From assembly GCA_036507285.1 (NCBI GenBank), contig CM071836.1:83095505-83159504 (forward strand): a stretch of 64,000 nucleotides of DNA, written 5' to 3'. The stretch comes from Trichosanthes cucumerina (taxonomy: Eukaryota; Streptophyta; Magnoliopsida; Cucurbitales; Cucurbitaceae). Within the stretch, counting starts at the first letter, position 1, and the number at the start of each line of letters is the position of its first letter. Below the pieces are notes generated by a model that saw only the letters and a program-made list of their open reading frames with translations, had not been told where the DNA came from and did not search any database. A program made the translations under genes and the position numbers. Positions 1 through 11,807 of this stretch are shown one piece after another.

Positions 1-344
1 CAGGACCTAGAGGCTTGTTTCAGTCCATAAATTGACCTTTTAAACCTGCAAACCTTTTGCTCTTGTCCTGGTTCAATGAACCCTTTGCGTTGGTCCATGT
101 AGATGTTTTCCTCAAGATTGTCATTCAAAAAGTCTGTCTTGAAATCCATTTGTCATACCTCATAGTCATAATATGCGGCAATGGCAAGTAGGATACAGAT
201 AGCCTTTACCATAGCAACAGGTGAAAAGGTTTCCTCATAGTCAACCCCTTCAACCTGGGTATAACCCTTTGCTACTAGTCTAGCTTTAAAGGTTTGCACC
301 TTCCCATCTACACCACGCTTTCTCTTGTAGATCCACTTACAACC
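1..344 (-). pseudogene. copia reverse transcriptase fragment
   Basis: Minus-strand translation gives the conserved start of the copia RT domain: IGCKWIYKRK, KARLVAKGYTQ and YEETFSPV, and near base 1 the motif YGLKQASRSW. A TGA interrupts the frame just after AYYDYEV (near 150), where copia RTs continue without a break, and the ORF is cut at its N-terminal side by the TIR element at 348-2015. The residues on either side of that element (VKHI at about 2030 and GCKW at about 345) join in frame across the 3-bp duplication, which shows the original uninterrupted gene. Confidence 0.88.
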
Positions 345-584
345 TATGGGGTCGTTTGGCCCCTTGTTTTGGATTTGGATGGTTTTGGATTCCAAATCCA
401 AAACCATGTTTGACTCAATGTGTTCAAAACACTTGGTTTTGAAACACAACCCCATGAGTTACAACAGTGCAACCCCATGGGTTTGTTCCATATTTTCTTA
501 TTTTATTTGCCATCTTCCATTTTCGACGATTACTTTAACAACAATTTCGGTGACAACTCCAACAACTACACCGGTGACTTGACT

Positions 585-1130
585 ACAGCAAATGGCTACC
601 TCCGGCAATAACTCCGGCGACCCGACAACTGCTGACAATTACCTCCGGTGACAACTCCGACGACCACACTGGTGACCTCGCTACCGCTGATGACTACTTC
701 TGACGACTACACCAACCGACGACCCCACCGCTGACGACTACCTCTAATGGCAACTCCGACGACCACACTAGCGACCCTTGGTGACGACTACCTCCAACGA
801 GAACACCAACGACTCCGACCACCGCTGACGACTACCTTCGACGACAACTCCGACGACCACACCAACGATCCCAACCACCGCTGGCGACTACCTCCAACGA
901 CAACTCTGACGACCACACCGGCGACCCCAACCACCGCTGACGACTACCTCCGATGGCAGCTCCGACGACCATACCGGCGACCCCTGCCACCACTGACGAC
1001 TATCTCCGGCAACAACTCCGACGACCATACTGATGACCACCATTGACGACTACCTCCGACGACCACACCGGCGACTCCAACCATCGTTGACGACTACCTT
1101 CAACGACAACTCTAATGACTACATCGACGA
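585..1130 (+). repeat. minisatellite of about 56-bp units inside the TIR element
   Basis: Imperfect tandem copies of a C/G-A-rich unit built from CTCCGACGACCACACCGGCG followed by ACCCCAACCACCGCTGACGACTAC. Roughly nine units can be followed by eye, diverging toward both ends. Open frames across it encode low-complexity Thr/Asp/Arg peptides and have no coding support. Confidence 0.75.
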
Positions 1131-1269
1131 CCGAACCACTACTAATGACCACTTTCGACAACCACTCAAGAGACTTATATACACCTATCCCAACAACCCG
1201 ATCACTCGAGCAATCAACTACCCTAACTACCTAACTTGCGTGCAATCACCATTTTTCTTATTAGAGTTC

Positions 1270-1745
1270 CAAAAATAGGTTTTTGGATACTTTGTGGAAT
1301 AAAATTTTAAATTTTCTAATCACTTAAATAGACTTTCAATTTTTTAATTCTAAAATAGAATTCCAAAAATAAGTTTTTGAATGCTCTATAAAATATATTT
1401 TCAAATTACCTAATTTATTAAATAGACTTCCAATTTTTTTAATTTTAAAGTAGAATTCCAAAAAAATAGTTTTCACAATACTATATGACTTGAAATAAAG
1501 TTTTTAATTTCCTAATTTCTTAAATAAACTTCTATTTTTTAATTTCTAAAATAGAGTTCCAAAAATACTTTTATAAATATTTTTTAATAGAGTTTTAATT
1601 CTCTAATTTCTTAAATGGACTTTCAATTTTTAAATTTCTAAAATAGAGTTCCAAAAATACTTTTCTAAATACTTTGTGAAATAGAGTTTTAAATTCCCTA
1701 ATTTCTTATCTAGGCTTCCAATTTCTTAATTTCTTAAATTGAGTT
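1270..1745 (+). repeat. diverged AT-rich tandem repeat
   Basis: A unit of roughly 110 bp containing AAATAGAGTTCCAAAAATA followed by a T-rich stretch and TTTCTTAAATAGACTTCCAA recurs about four times with many small changes. It lies within the non-autonomous TIR element and carries no plausible gene. Confidence 0.55.
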
Positions 1746-2018
1746 TCAATTTTTAACCCATTTATGTTATACAAAGGTTTCTAAAATTGACAAAACATCC
1801 ACTAAAAAAATAAGAGAACAAAACAGCAAAAGAAAAAATGAAAAAAAAAACAGCATAACTCAGGATTCAGAACACTGCACCCCAAACATTGTTTTCTTAT
1901 TCCTAGGTTTCAGAACACTGCACCCCAAACACAGCTTTCTGATTTCCAGGCTTCAGAACCCCCCAGAACAAACTCCCTAGGGTTTTGATTCCAAGACAGG
2001 GGGCCAAACAACCCCTAT

Positions 2019-3245
2019 ATGTTTTACCCCATCAGGTTTATCTACAAGATCTCAAACAGAATTGAAGTGCATAGACTCCATTTCTGACCCATTTGTCTTT
2101 GTCTTTGTCAACCATCGCTCGATTATAAGTCGATGGATCCTCGCAGTTGTCATCTGGTATAACAACTTGGGTTTTAGATAAACTCATGTAACGGTCAGGT
2201 TGCGTTATAACCCTCCCACTACGTCGAGGCATACTCAACTCTAGAGATGGACTCTCTTGACTAGACAAGCTAGTATCAACAACTTTTGTTGACGTACTAG
2301 TTTTATTAGCAACCTTTGCTATTGTTCTGTCTAACTCACTCAACACAATTTTACTTCTTGGTTTGTGGTCCCTTATGTAGTCCTCCTCTAAGAAAATGAC
2401 ATTTGTCGACACAAAAACCTTATCTTCCTTAGGATCATAGAATAAACCACCTCTTGTTTCTTTTGGGTATCCTATGAATAGGCACAATTTTGAACGTGAA
2501 TCCAACTTTTTTGGATTTGTCACAAGCACATGTGTTGGACAACCCCAAATTCTGAAATGACATAAACTACCTTTACGTCCTTTCCAGAGTACAAAATGTG
2601 TTTCAGAAACACTTTTTGAGAGCACATTGTTCAAAATGTATATCACAGTTTCTACTGCGTAACCCCAAAAGGAACTAGAGAAATGAGCATAACTCATCAT
2701 TGATCGAACCATGTCCAACAAGGTTCTATTTCTCCTTTCTGATACACCGTTTTGTTGTGGCGTACCGGGAGCCGAGAGTTGGGATGTAATTCCATGTTCT
2801 ATCATATAATTCTGGAATTTTAAATCCATGTACTCTCCACCTCGATCCGATCGAAGCATTTGAATTGTTTTACCCAATTGATTTTCAACTTCAGTCTTGT
2901 ATTCTTTGAACTTTTCAAGTGCTTCAGACTTATATTGTATTAGGTAAATATGCCCAAATCTAGAATAATCATCTACAAAGGAGATGAAATATTCATATCC
3001 TCCTCTGGCTTTAACACTCACCGAACCACAAAGGTCTGAATGTATAAGCTCAAGAGGTTCTTTGGCTCTATAACCTTTTCCACTAAAAGGTCTTTTAGTC
3101 ATTTTGCCTTCTAGGCATGATTCACATACAGGTGAAGTATTTTCTTCTAACTCATTTAGAAGTCCATTCTTTACCAATCTCTCAATCCTATTGAGATTAA
3201 TGTGACTCAATCTAAGATGTCAAAGATGAGCATTTTCTTTAGGAG
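2019..3245 (-). pseudogene. copia integrase with start of RT region
   Basis: The uninterrupted part (3210 to 2038) begins at the pre-integrase His/Cys region (HINLNRIERL, then CESCLEGKMTKRPF) and continues into the integrase core. The catalytic acidic residues sit in recognisable contexts: HSDLCG, the DDYSR block, RSDRGGEY, and GTPQQNGVSERRNRT with the catalytic Glu. Downstream comes the usual copia spacer before RT (FIGYPKETRGG, RRSGRV, RAMVDKDKDKW). Upstream, a TGA (TGG to TGA type) splits the AHL*HLRLSHIN motif near 3225, so the ORF start at 3210 is an artefact. At its 3' end a TGA occurs after FNSV, close to the inserted TIR element. Confidence 0.9.
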
Positions 3246-3498
3246 AAATTAGTTCGTGTACTTGCAATTTTGAATAATTCACTGTTTAAAACTATTTTAA
3301 CTGAATTAAACAATTGCAAGTAATTCTCAAGAAGAGCAACACATAGTACATACTTTTCCAAAGAAATAAATACTTTATTCAATTGAAAAGAAATTGAAGT
3401 ACAATGTTTGCTAAGGCAAGAAATAAAATAAGGTTTCTAATAAACCCTGAAGCTACATGTTATCAAATAACAACTTTTTCTTGCCAGACGATTGCTCT
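3246..3498 (-). other. gag-integrase junction lacking protease
   Basis: In an intact copia element this stretch should code the gag zinc knuckle (CX2CX4HX4C) and the aspartic protease. Neither is visible in any minus-strand frame and the DNA is AT-rich with many stops, so both domains have been deleted or replaced. Confidence 0.55.
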
Positions 3499-4230
3499 TT
3501 ATTTGCTCATTTTCCTTTTCTTCTGTATCTTCTTAAGTTCAGAAGTATGACTGCAGTTCTTAGTTCCAGAGGATGAACCCTTCTGAGAACTTTTGGAATG
3601 GGCAAACAGATTTGCCTCTTCATTCTGTTGTCTCTTATCATCCATAAGAAACTGATAATTTTGCAGCTCATTTAGCAGAGAAGTCAGATCATACTCTATG
3701 TTGTTCATCGTTGCATTGCTACGGAATTGTAGAAAACTCTTCGGAAGAGATTCTAGGATGAACGAAACCTGACTTTTCTCATCTATAACCGCTCCGTTTA
3801 ATTCCGCTATGTTGAAGTGATCAATTAGATTGAGAACATGTTCTCTCACTGACGTTCCCTCCTCCATGTGCAAGTTGTAAACGAACTTTAGGGCTTCATG
3901 TCGAATTTGTTTGGACGGTTGTCTAGACAAATTTAGCACAAAATCCATGATCTCACGAGCTGAGACATTGCCCTCCAGCCTCCTAGCTAAAACATCAGGT
4001 ATGCTAGCCAGGATATAGGCTTTTGCCTTTTCATTGGCATTGATCCAGCGGTCATATGCATCCTCAACAGTTTGAGGTGTGTTTTGAGCAGGGAATTGAG
4101 GACACTATTCATTGAGAACGAACTTAAGATCATGTGTTACCAAGACAATGTTGAGTGTATTCCTCCAAGTCATTATGTTTTGTCCGGTTAATTTTTCCAC
4201 ACCCAGTAAGGAAATAATTGAGCTAGTCAT
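3499..4230 (-). pseudogene. copia gag (UBN2-type) with one stop
   Basis: Minus-strand gag starting at the ATG at 4228-4230 (MTSSIISLLG, then KLTGQNIMTWRNTLNIVL). One stop follows the FVLNE motif near 4105. The frame then continues through AYDRWINANEKAKAYILASI, MDFVLNL, and the long open part with VREHVLNLIDHFNIAELNG and SFILESLPKSFLQFR, which are typical of plant copia gag. It ends at a basic KKIQKKRKMSK tail just where the CCHC knuckle would be expected. The protein would be the nucleocapsid of the element; it is not a host gene. Confidence 0.85.
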
Positions 4231-6239
4231 TTTGCTGAAAATTTACAAATAAAACTTGTATAAGTTTCTTGCTACAATTTTCTAATCCAATCATGTTTTA
4301 GCTAATTATCAAATGATTCCTAGGTCATTATAATTTTCAATGATACTCCAAAGGTTTAGAATGTATGACACTGAACGGTAATAAAAAACACTTCTCCTCT
4401 AGATCAAGACACTCTTGACCAAAACCTAATGCCAGAATAACTCTTATTCCTATAGACTTTAGTTACCATTATTTGGTCAGGATACATACACTTCTAATAT
4501 ACCTTGTGAGTGTAACCCTCTGTCTTTAAATCCCAGAGTCTCAATCTAATAAAATCCGTCGAATGGAGGACTAGATTGAAAAACAGACTAAGGAAATATT
4601 TATCCCTTTCGGGTGTCTACTGTGTTCGATCCCCTATGATCAAGCCCTCCGAAGAGATTGTCTGGTCCAGGCCAAACAAGCAGACTGACCATAGTGATCT
4701 TACGGTATAAACCGACTGAAATGACCATAGGTTTTGTTTTCACTAAACCTGCTCCAACTCACTATAAGTACCCTCTTCATTCACCTTAATATTGACTCAT
4801 ACAAACACCATCCGAAGGGGGACGCTCCCGTTTACGCCACGAGGCCAAGTATGAGTCTCACGGTGTGAACTTCCCGGAGATACGTAGGTGGAAAAATATG
4901 TATCATATAAACATTTCCTTCCACTGGATACTTTAAATCTATAGGAATCTTACTTAGGCTAAACCCGAATAATGGTTTTACCTAAAGTTATCAATATAAC
5001 TCTTATATCGATAATCAATATAACTCTTATATTGATTTTATCCTAAGTTTGCTAATATAACTTTTATATTAAGCCTAGGATTTCTAGTTTATTAACCCTT
5101 TAATAAACCCGCTGACGCTACTATGATTTATAAACTCTCTAATTAAATTTCACTCCCAGTGGGTTTTCGGTAGGGGTGTTTAGTTTCAGTCGACTTAAAT
5201 ACCCCAAACCTATTGCATGTAACTTTCCTTAGACAGAGTTCCTTTTTTAATCATTGTTTATAAATCACTTGGTTTCTAATTCTAATCTAATTAGAACTAC
5301 ATAACCTAAGGTATATTATTTCCAAGTTTTAAAACTAATAATTAACCTTAGGTGACATGCATACTATGTTATAGTGCTTTGATCATTCATCTTATGAATA
5401 ATAAGACATACATAGCATAATCATCTCATAAAATATAATGCATGTCAATGTTGCCCATAAATTAATATAACATCTTATATTAATTAATCATGCAAACTAT
5501 AAAAAGTATATTATAAATGATGCATGGAAATACTTAACCTAAGGTGAGATATCTAAATTAAAAGCATACATTATGCATGACAATAATTACACAACAATTG
5601 CATAATTTAAATAGCAAAATTAGACCAATTTTGACACCCTAAAATTAATTTTAATTAATATAATCTAATTATATTAAATATAATTAAATATAATAAATAT
5701 AATTAAATATAAAACATTTTTATATTTAATATATAAATTAATATAACGTTTTTCACTTGTTGCTCCTTCGCGTGAAACGCTTGTGGCGTTGCAACGCTGA
5801 TGGCAGCGTTGCAACGTTACGCCTTGTCCGCCGCGTTGGAGCGCGTTTGCATAAACGCCGGTGTTGTTATAACGCTGTGAAGGCGCGTTACAGTGGCGCG
5901 CTTCGATCGCGCGCGCCTTCGCGCAAGCGCGCAGCGTTGCAACACCAATGAACAACGCTGCACACAGACATCATGATTGAATCTCCATTTCTTGCTCGTT
6001 TTTGCTCCGTTCTTCTCAGCAACCACTTTTCCTAGATCGACACGGACTTACAAACTCGATTTACAATTAAAATTGCCCCAAACACCGGACCCTTACATTG
6101 AACGATTCAATGAAAAATTGTAAATCTAAGTGCCAAAATTGAAAATGTCTAAATTGCAAACCGTTCATACATCACATGCAAAACAGTAAATCTCACCTCG
6201 TTCTTGATAAATCCAGAACGTAAATTAAGAACGCAATTG
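4231..6239 (-). other. long untranslated leader of the copia element
   Basis: Two kilobases separate the PBS from gag. No coding potential beyond short, compositionally biased frames is seen. The part nearest gag is moderately AT-rich; 5640-5740 is almost pure A/T; 5745-5960 is an abrupt GC-rich island (separate entry). Such long leaders occur in some plant copia elements and may carry packaging or translation signals, but that is inference. Confidence 0.55.
5745..5960. repeat. GC-rich palindromic island in the copia leader
   Basis: The block is rich in GCGTTGCAACG and CGCGCG motifs. GCGTTGCAACG occurs repeatedly (near 5787, 5807 and 5932) and is itself nearly palindromic, so multiple hairpins are possible on either strand. 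The flanks are over 80 percent A/T by eye. Short open frames on both strands reflect the composition and are not called as genes. Confidence 0.6.
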
Positions 6240-6252
6240 GTCTCTGATACCA
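6240..6252 (-). promoter_or_regulatory. primer binding site of the copia element
   Basis: Minus-strand TGGTATCAGAGAC lies 2 bases inside the end of the LTR (which closes with TTCA). It matches the 3' end of plant initiator methionine tRNA, the usual primer of copia and many gypsy elements. This fixes the orientation and the inner LTR boundary. Confidence 0.88.
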
Positions 6253-6254
6253 AT

Positions 6255-7828
6255 TGAAGGGAATCAAATCCCGCAGAGGAAAGGATTGTGAATCGCGCGT
6301 TCTAAATTCCATTACATGGATTACATTCAAGAACTAATCTATCTAGATTAAGCATATACAAACAAGATGGACAACAAGAATAATACCTTTGAAGAACTCT
6401 TTCTTCAAGTGCTCCTTCTCCCATGATCACGATCTCAGCAACACGAACCCGAATGATCACGGACACTACCACCGGATCTTCTCCGTTGTTCTCTAGGTGA
6501 GTGAGGAAGGTGGGTTCCCTTTAGGTGAGATAAGATGTTTGTGAAATTATAATTGGAACTCTTTCCAACACAATGTGGGAGAAAATTCTCTAGGGTTTCT
6601 CAAAGAGATTGGATTGCCTTAACCTAGTTGCATCTCATGCAACTATATATATGGGGAAATAGGATGGAAACTACCATCCTATCCCTCTTTTATTCTCCCA
6701 CCATTATATGGTTTATATGTGAATCTTATTCACATTAAAACCATATATTATATAAATTATATCACATATAACTGATATAATACCTCATATATGAAATTGA
6801 ACATTTCAATTTCATTCCTAACTTTATACCCTCAATATTACCATGTTGAGCCAACGGAGCGACCTAATGGACCTACAGTTCATGAGCTCCAATGATGTGA
6901 GATTAACTGATCAAACTCTTTGATCCAGTTAATCAATATTCATTAACTACAAGTCACTCCACTATAGACTTGTAGCTGCACTCTCCTCACTGTAGATTAT
7001 ATTGTGTCCACTGATATAATCATTACCCATGAGTCGACCCTTCACAGGTTGTTCGTAATCACGCCTGGGTCAAATTACCGTTTTACCCATGTGATTACCT
7101 CTTTATTCCTTAAGCACCACTGATCCTCTAAATGAACAACAAGTTTATGGTCCTACTATAGACTCATACCCTTATAGAGGGCGAGGCCCCGTTGTTCAAG
7201 ACCTGGAGTCAGTTCTTAAGGGAACAACCTATCTAATTCCTTAGTCTAGGAATGAGTGAATTTCATCTTGCATAGTTAAGTTCCCAGCTACCTACGAGGT
7301 TCTGTCCTTGAGAAGGTAGGCTTATTGAGTCGGCTACAGGTCACTCTCGCCCATACTAGTCTAAGGATAAACCCCTATAAGCATGAGTTGTTAACTTGCT
7401 CAGGATTCAGGTCGAGTCAGTAATGACCATCTATAAATTATCAGTCTTACCCTGTTAACGGCGTTATACTGGTTAGACTAATAATTTGCAGTTCGGTCTT
7501 GTATGAACTCTTCATACAGGATGCCCCCACTCGCATGTCAACTACATGAATGAGTTGGATTACCTCATTTGTACTAATTACAAAGTGGGTTGCATCCATG
7601 GTGTTACTAGAATAAGGTTTCCAACCTTATTTTTATATCATAGACCATTTAGGTTATACTCTTGAACATAATCCAAATAGTGTCTACTACACTAATGTTC
7701 AAGATACATTATAACCTTGGAGCTTAGTTTATTAGATTTATAAAGCAAGAATATAATTTTATAAAAAAAAAATAACTCTTTATTTATTTGATCAAAATTA
7801 CATAAGTTTTAGGGCACAAATCCCAACA
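6255..7828 (-). mobile_element. 5' LTR of the copia element, 1574 bp
   Basis: The LTR reads on the minus strand from TGTTGGGATTTGTG (7828) to CCCTTCA (6255), bounded inside by the PBS. It contains a region (about 6860-7560) clearly related to the solo LTR at 18000-19836: both carry GACCTAATGGACC, CAGGTTGTTCGT, GGGAACAACCTATCTA and ATGCCCCCACT in the same order. Only one LTR of this element is in the window, so its age cannot be judged. Confidence 0.85.
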
Positions 7829-9350
7829 GAAATGACCATAAATCACTACGAATAGCTAAATGAGAGATCAATCCAGAGAAAGACAATGAGAGTAAATGAG
7901 GTGGATGCTATTTCCACTTCGACTGCATAGGTTTCTTCACTTACTAAGCAATTTCAAGCAACTCAAATGACAGTAAGTGCCATTCAGTCACCATCTATTT
8001 ACTATGAATATTGTCATGGGGGTCATAAGAGCGAAGACTACCAAGTTAAGAATCCATTTATGTGCAGAGTCCAGTGAGCAAGTTCAGTTTGTAGGGAATT
8101 ACAATCGTCCCTAGAATAATCCTTATCCAAATACATATAATCCTAGTTGGTGCAACCATCCTAATTTTTCGTGGAAATCAAATCAGACTCAAAACCCACC
8201 ACCAAGATTTCAGGGGCCTAAAAAGAAAAGTAGCCTTGAAGAGGCAATGATTCAGTTGGTGAATACTACGACTCAGTTCATGGTTGAAACAAATACCAAT
8301 TTTCTGAATCAAGCAACATCGATTCGAAATTTAGAAGTACAAGTTGGTCAGCTAGCCAATATGATGTGGATAGACTTTCAGATAATTTACCACGCAAAAC
8401 AGAAAAGAAGCTAATGGAGTAATGTAAGGAAATTACCTTGAAGAGTGGTAAGGAGTTAATTGAGTCAATGCAAAACAAGATATCCATAGAAGAAGTTCAA
8501 GAACTACATGTTACTCCAGAATCATCCACTAAGAAAGTTGAAGATAAACCACAGATGGCTACTTCATCAGGCATTCCATTCCCTGAACACCTCTAGAAGA
8601 ACAAAAAGGATAAGCAGTATAGTATGTTTATTGATATTTTTAAGAAACTGCATATTAACATCCCTCTTGCAGATGCCCTTTTACAAATGTCATAGTATAA
8701 CAAATTTATGAAGGACATCTTGAAGAAGAAAAGGAAATTGGAGGATTACGAGATGATCCCACTAATAGAGGAGTGCAATGCCACATTGTAGAGAAAATTA
8801 TCACCCAAACTAAATGATCCATGGAGTTTTTCTATTCCTTGTTCGATTGGTGATATTATCTTTGTTAATTCACTATGTGATCTAGGAGTTAGTATTAACT
8901 TAATGTCTTTATCTATTTTTAAGAAATTAGGAATAGGAGAGGAGAAACCAACAACTGTGTCTTTGCAACTGGCTGACAAGTCAATTAGGCATCCTTGGAG
9001 AATCATCGAGGATGTTTTGGTCAAGGTTGGGAAGTTTTGGTGTTGGGTATGAAGGAAGATGAAAACATGTCTATGATTTTGGGAAGACTATTCTTGGCCA
9101 CAAGAAGAGTAAAGATTGGTAGAGAGTTGGGAGAGCTGAAACTACGAGTTCATGATTAGTCAGTTACATTTAAAGTTTTTAAGGATCCAAACCCTTCGTA
9201 TCATACGAACTGTTTAGCCACTTTCAGGATTGAATCACCATCATCCTCACTTTCTGCAGAGTCACATGCATCATATTACTACTATAAACCACCTTGAAGA
9301 GGAGAAGAAAAGTCAAGCTAAAGACTATAAATCAAAACGTTATTGGGAGA
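7829..9350 (+). pseudogene. Ty3/gypsy gag-protease remnant
   Basis: Several frames carry conserved pieces in order: a damaged zinc-knuckle stretch (YCHGGHKSEDYQ, about 8010), a Gln/Lys-rich gag tail (LPRKTEKK, LKSGKEL), then IPLADALLQMS, FMKDILKKKRKLEDYE, and an aspartic protease with CDLGVSINLMSLSIFKKLG, SLQLADKSIRHPW and ILGRLFLATRR. The DLG corresponds to the D[ST]G active site, altered to Leu-Gly as is common in Athila/Tat-like elements. Stops and frameshifts are frequent. Near 9340 the sequence becomes TTGGGAGACAACCCAA and turns non-coding, with no RT, RNase H or integrase, so the element has lost most of pol. Confidence 0.75.
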
Positions 9351-10556
9351 CAACCCAAAGTATTTTTTTTTTTTACAATTTTAGTTTAATTTAATTATTT
9401 TTTCTGTTACTTTATTTTATTTTATTATTTTTTTAGAAAAGAGAACTCGCAACAAGCAAATTTATAATCATTGGAGCTTTGGATTCTGGAAAGTCATCGC
9501 ATTCAAAGAAGTCTCGTTAACCTTGATATTTTGACTTTTATTTATTGCTCTTTTTGTTTCTTTCATATATTAAGGGCAATGCATATTTCTAAATTGGGGA
9601 TAAGGTGATTTCCTTGAGTGTGGATAGTTTTTTTTTGTTGATTAATAAAGTTTGTTATGATCTTTTAAAATGAAAGGCAATTAAGTGCAAGTAGATTGAT
9701 TGTGGTTTGACTGAGAAGTATTTGACTTTATTTTCAGCATTATGATACTTTTTAAGCACTCAAGTCTAAGTATTTGTTGCTTTGATGCTGAGAAGATTTT
9801 TTTTTTTAATCTAGAACTTGCTCTAGCCTTCTGAAACAATAGAAATGTTATGTTTGCTAGGAGAAAAATTAGGTTGTCTTCTACGCATTGAATAATTTCT
9901 TTTATGTGTGGGAAAAAAGAGAGAGAGAGATATTCCTACTTTCTAGAGTGAACTGAGTAACCAAGGGTGGTCATGAAACCCATGATTTCCTTTGCATGAA
10001 AAGTTTACTTAGGAAGAGAGTATGCTAAAGCAGTCTTAGCAATGACTTGTGCTCGTAGTCACCTACTTTCACCACAAAGTGTTAGTATGTTGGAGTGAAA
10101 GTACAAGTGACTAAGAGGCCTTCTCTTTAAAAAAGAAACAAAAAAAGAGTAAAAAAATATAATAATAATATTGTTTTTTTTTTATTGAGAAGCTCCTAAT
10201 GTCCTAGTTGATATGGTGTTGCTTGAGTGAAAGTTGGCTAAAAGATGAGATTTTAGAGTCTACTGATATTTGTGCAAGTTATGTGCTTTTAAAAAATTTA
10301 TTTTGAGTTATAGAGTAGTAAAATGCTAAGAATTATGCACACACACGTCTAAGGCTTAAAATGAAGTCAACACAGCTCACTGGTAAAAAATGATTGACTT
10401 TGCTTGCATTTTATGTTCTTTTAATTTGAAGGTTGATAAACTTTATTTTGAAGCTTAAGACTCTTCACTTTGCATGACATTTGGGCTATTAAATTTTGTT
10501 TTCTTGTTAATGGATTCTTTTCTCGAAGGTGAGCAAAAGGCTCAGTTGGGGTTATT
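9351..10556 (+). other. non-coding interior of the gypsy remnant
   Basis: T-rich and repeat-poor sequence after the protease. No RT, integrase or other domain can be read in any frame. It ends at CTCAGTTGGGGTTATT, a possible weak polypurine tract, just before an LTR-like start. Confidence 0.45.
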
Positions 10557-11807
10557 TGATAGCATGTAATTATGCTATCTTAATCTTTATTATTTAGCTA
10601 GTTTTGATGATGATTTTATGAACTTTTATGCCTATTTCTCTTAATTTTGTAGAAAATCGAGCTTGAAGAGCAAAATTGAGTGTTCGTAAGTATTTTGGTG
10701 AAGTTTGGAACCTTTTTTGAAACTTAATTGAAGATTCAAGAAAAATAGAGATGTAATTTGAGAATAAGACACATTCTAGGAGATTCTACATTGAATCACG
10801 ACTCCAAAGCATCAAACTGGAGGTCATTTGTACACCTAAGCGAAGAGATATAACAAAAACAATTAGGATTGTCTGGTATGCAGACACAGTTTGTAGCGCC
10901 ATAACAAAAGCGATCCTCCTCTGTTTTTTTGTTATGGCGCTACAACCGAAACGAGGCTGCCAAAACGAAGCGCCTAGGCGCTACAACTCGAGTTCTTTGC
11001 CAATTTTATGGCGCATAGGCGTTATTTCAACAACTCTAACTTTAAAATCTGGTTTTTTAGACGTCTTGGGGTTCGAAAATCACTTCTTGGAGAGGAAAAA
11101 CAAGAGAAAAGATGGGGAGACACCACTTGGAAGATGGAAGCCATCAAACGGAGTGAGAGCTATGTTTGGAGACTCGTCGAATCTCTTGGATTTGTTTTTT
11201 TTTCTCCTTTTTCTTTTTCTTTTTCTCTTTCTCTTGTAATGACTTCCTCGATAAATTTAGTTGATTTTGTATTATCTTGCATCATGAAATAATTTTTCTT
11301 TCTAGAGCTTGATATAACTGACATTTGATTCTTACTCTTTGGTAGTTAATTGTTAATATTTCTATTTCAATTGTGGTTGTGAGAATTTTTCTGAACTAAT
11401 GCATGTTTAGATCTGATCATTCTTTACATTTATATTATGTCAATAATTTGAGATTGAGAGACATAAATTGTTAATGAACTGAATTATTTTTCCTAATTTA
11501 CACTTGAGGTAGAGATATCCTCGTGGGTTTTGTGGTAACTTAGGTTCTACATGTTTAATAGTTGAATTGTTTGAATTGTCATAGAGATATAGGCAATTGA
11601 TTGTTTAATGAATATTTGTATATCTTGAGAAAGAATATCGAGTCTATAAGAGTGAAACTTACCAACAACTTAAGAATTATAACACATTGACTATTAATGA
11701 ATAAGAGTATGAGGAGACACGGTGAAATCATTGCTCTAGAGATTTTATCATTGAGTGTTATTCTCTATTTTCCTACCGAGATAGTTATATTCTTCTGCAA
11801 CTTAAAC
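10557..11807 (+). repeat. probable gypsy 3' LTR region
   Basis: It starts TGATAGCATGTAATTATGCT directly after the purine-rich stretch and contains a block of short GC-rich palindrome-like motifs (GCGCCATAACAAAAGCG, TTATGGCGCTACAA, about 10895-11020), a pattern seen in plant gypsy LTRs. The far end was not located. The open frame at 10934 has no recognisable domain and is not called as a gene. Confidence 0.45.

Larger units (their letters stand above)
348..2015. mobile_element. PIF/Harbinger-like non-autonomous TIR element, 1668 bp
   Basis: The left end reads GGGGTCGTTTGGCCCC (348-363). The right end is GGGGCCAAACAACCCC (2000-2015), the reverse complement of GGGGTTGTTTGGCCCC, so the outer 16 bp match with one difference and similarity runs about 10 bp further in. 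The triplet TAT flanks both ends (345-347, 2016-2018). Removing the element and one triplet restores an uninterrupted copia RT frame, which confirms the boundaries. A 3-bp duplication with a G-rich, GTTTGG-bearing end resembles PIF/Harbinger elements, though that superfamily prefers TTA or TAA. No transposase is visible. The interior holds a minisatellite (about 585-1130) and an AT-rich repeat block (about 1270-1745). Confidence 0.8.
1..7828 (-). mobile_element. Ty1/copia LTR retrotransposon, 5' portion, decayed
   Basis: The element reads on the minus strand from a 5' LTR (7828 down to 6255) through a primer binding site, a 2-kb leader, gag, integrase and reverse transcriptase, and leaves the window at base 1, so its 3' LTR is not visible. 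The order gag, integrase, RT is diagnostic of Ty1/copia. It is a dead copy: gag and RT carry in-frame stops, the zinc knuckle and protease cannot be found between gag and integrase, and a 1668-bp terminal-inverted-repeat element sits in RT. It appears to be inserted in a gypsy remnant that continues at 7829. The TSD cannot be checked because the other end lies outside the window. The lineage within copia is not resolved. Confidence 0.88.

Noticed and set aside
5674..6026. Overlapping open frames on both strands of the GC island
   Set aside because: They result from the GCGTTGCAACG-type repeats; no domain and no start context, inside a retrotransposon leader.
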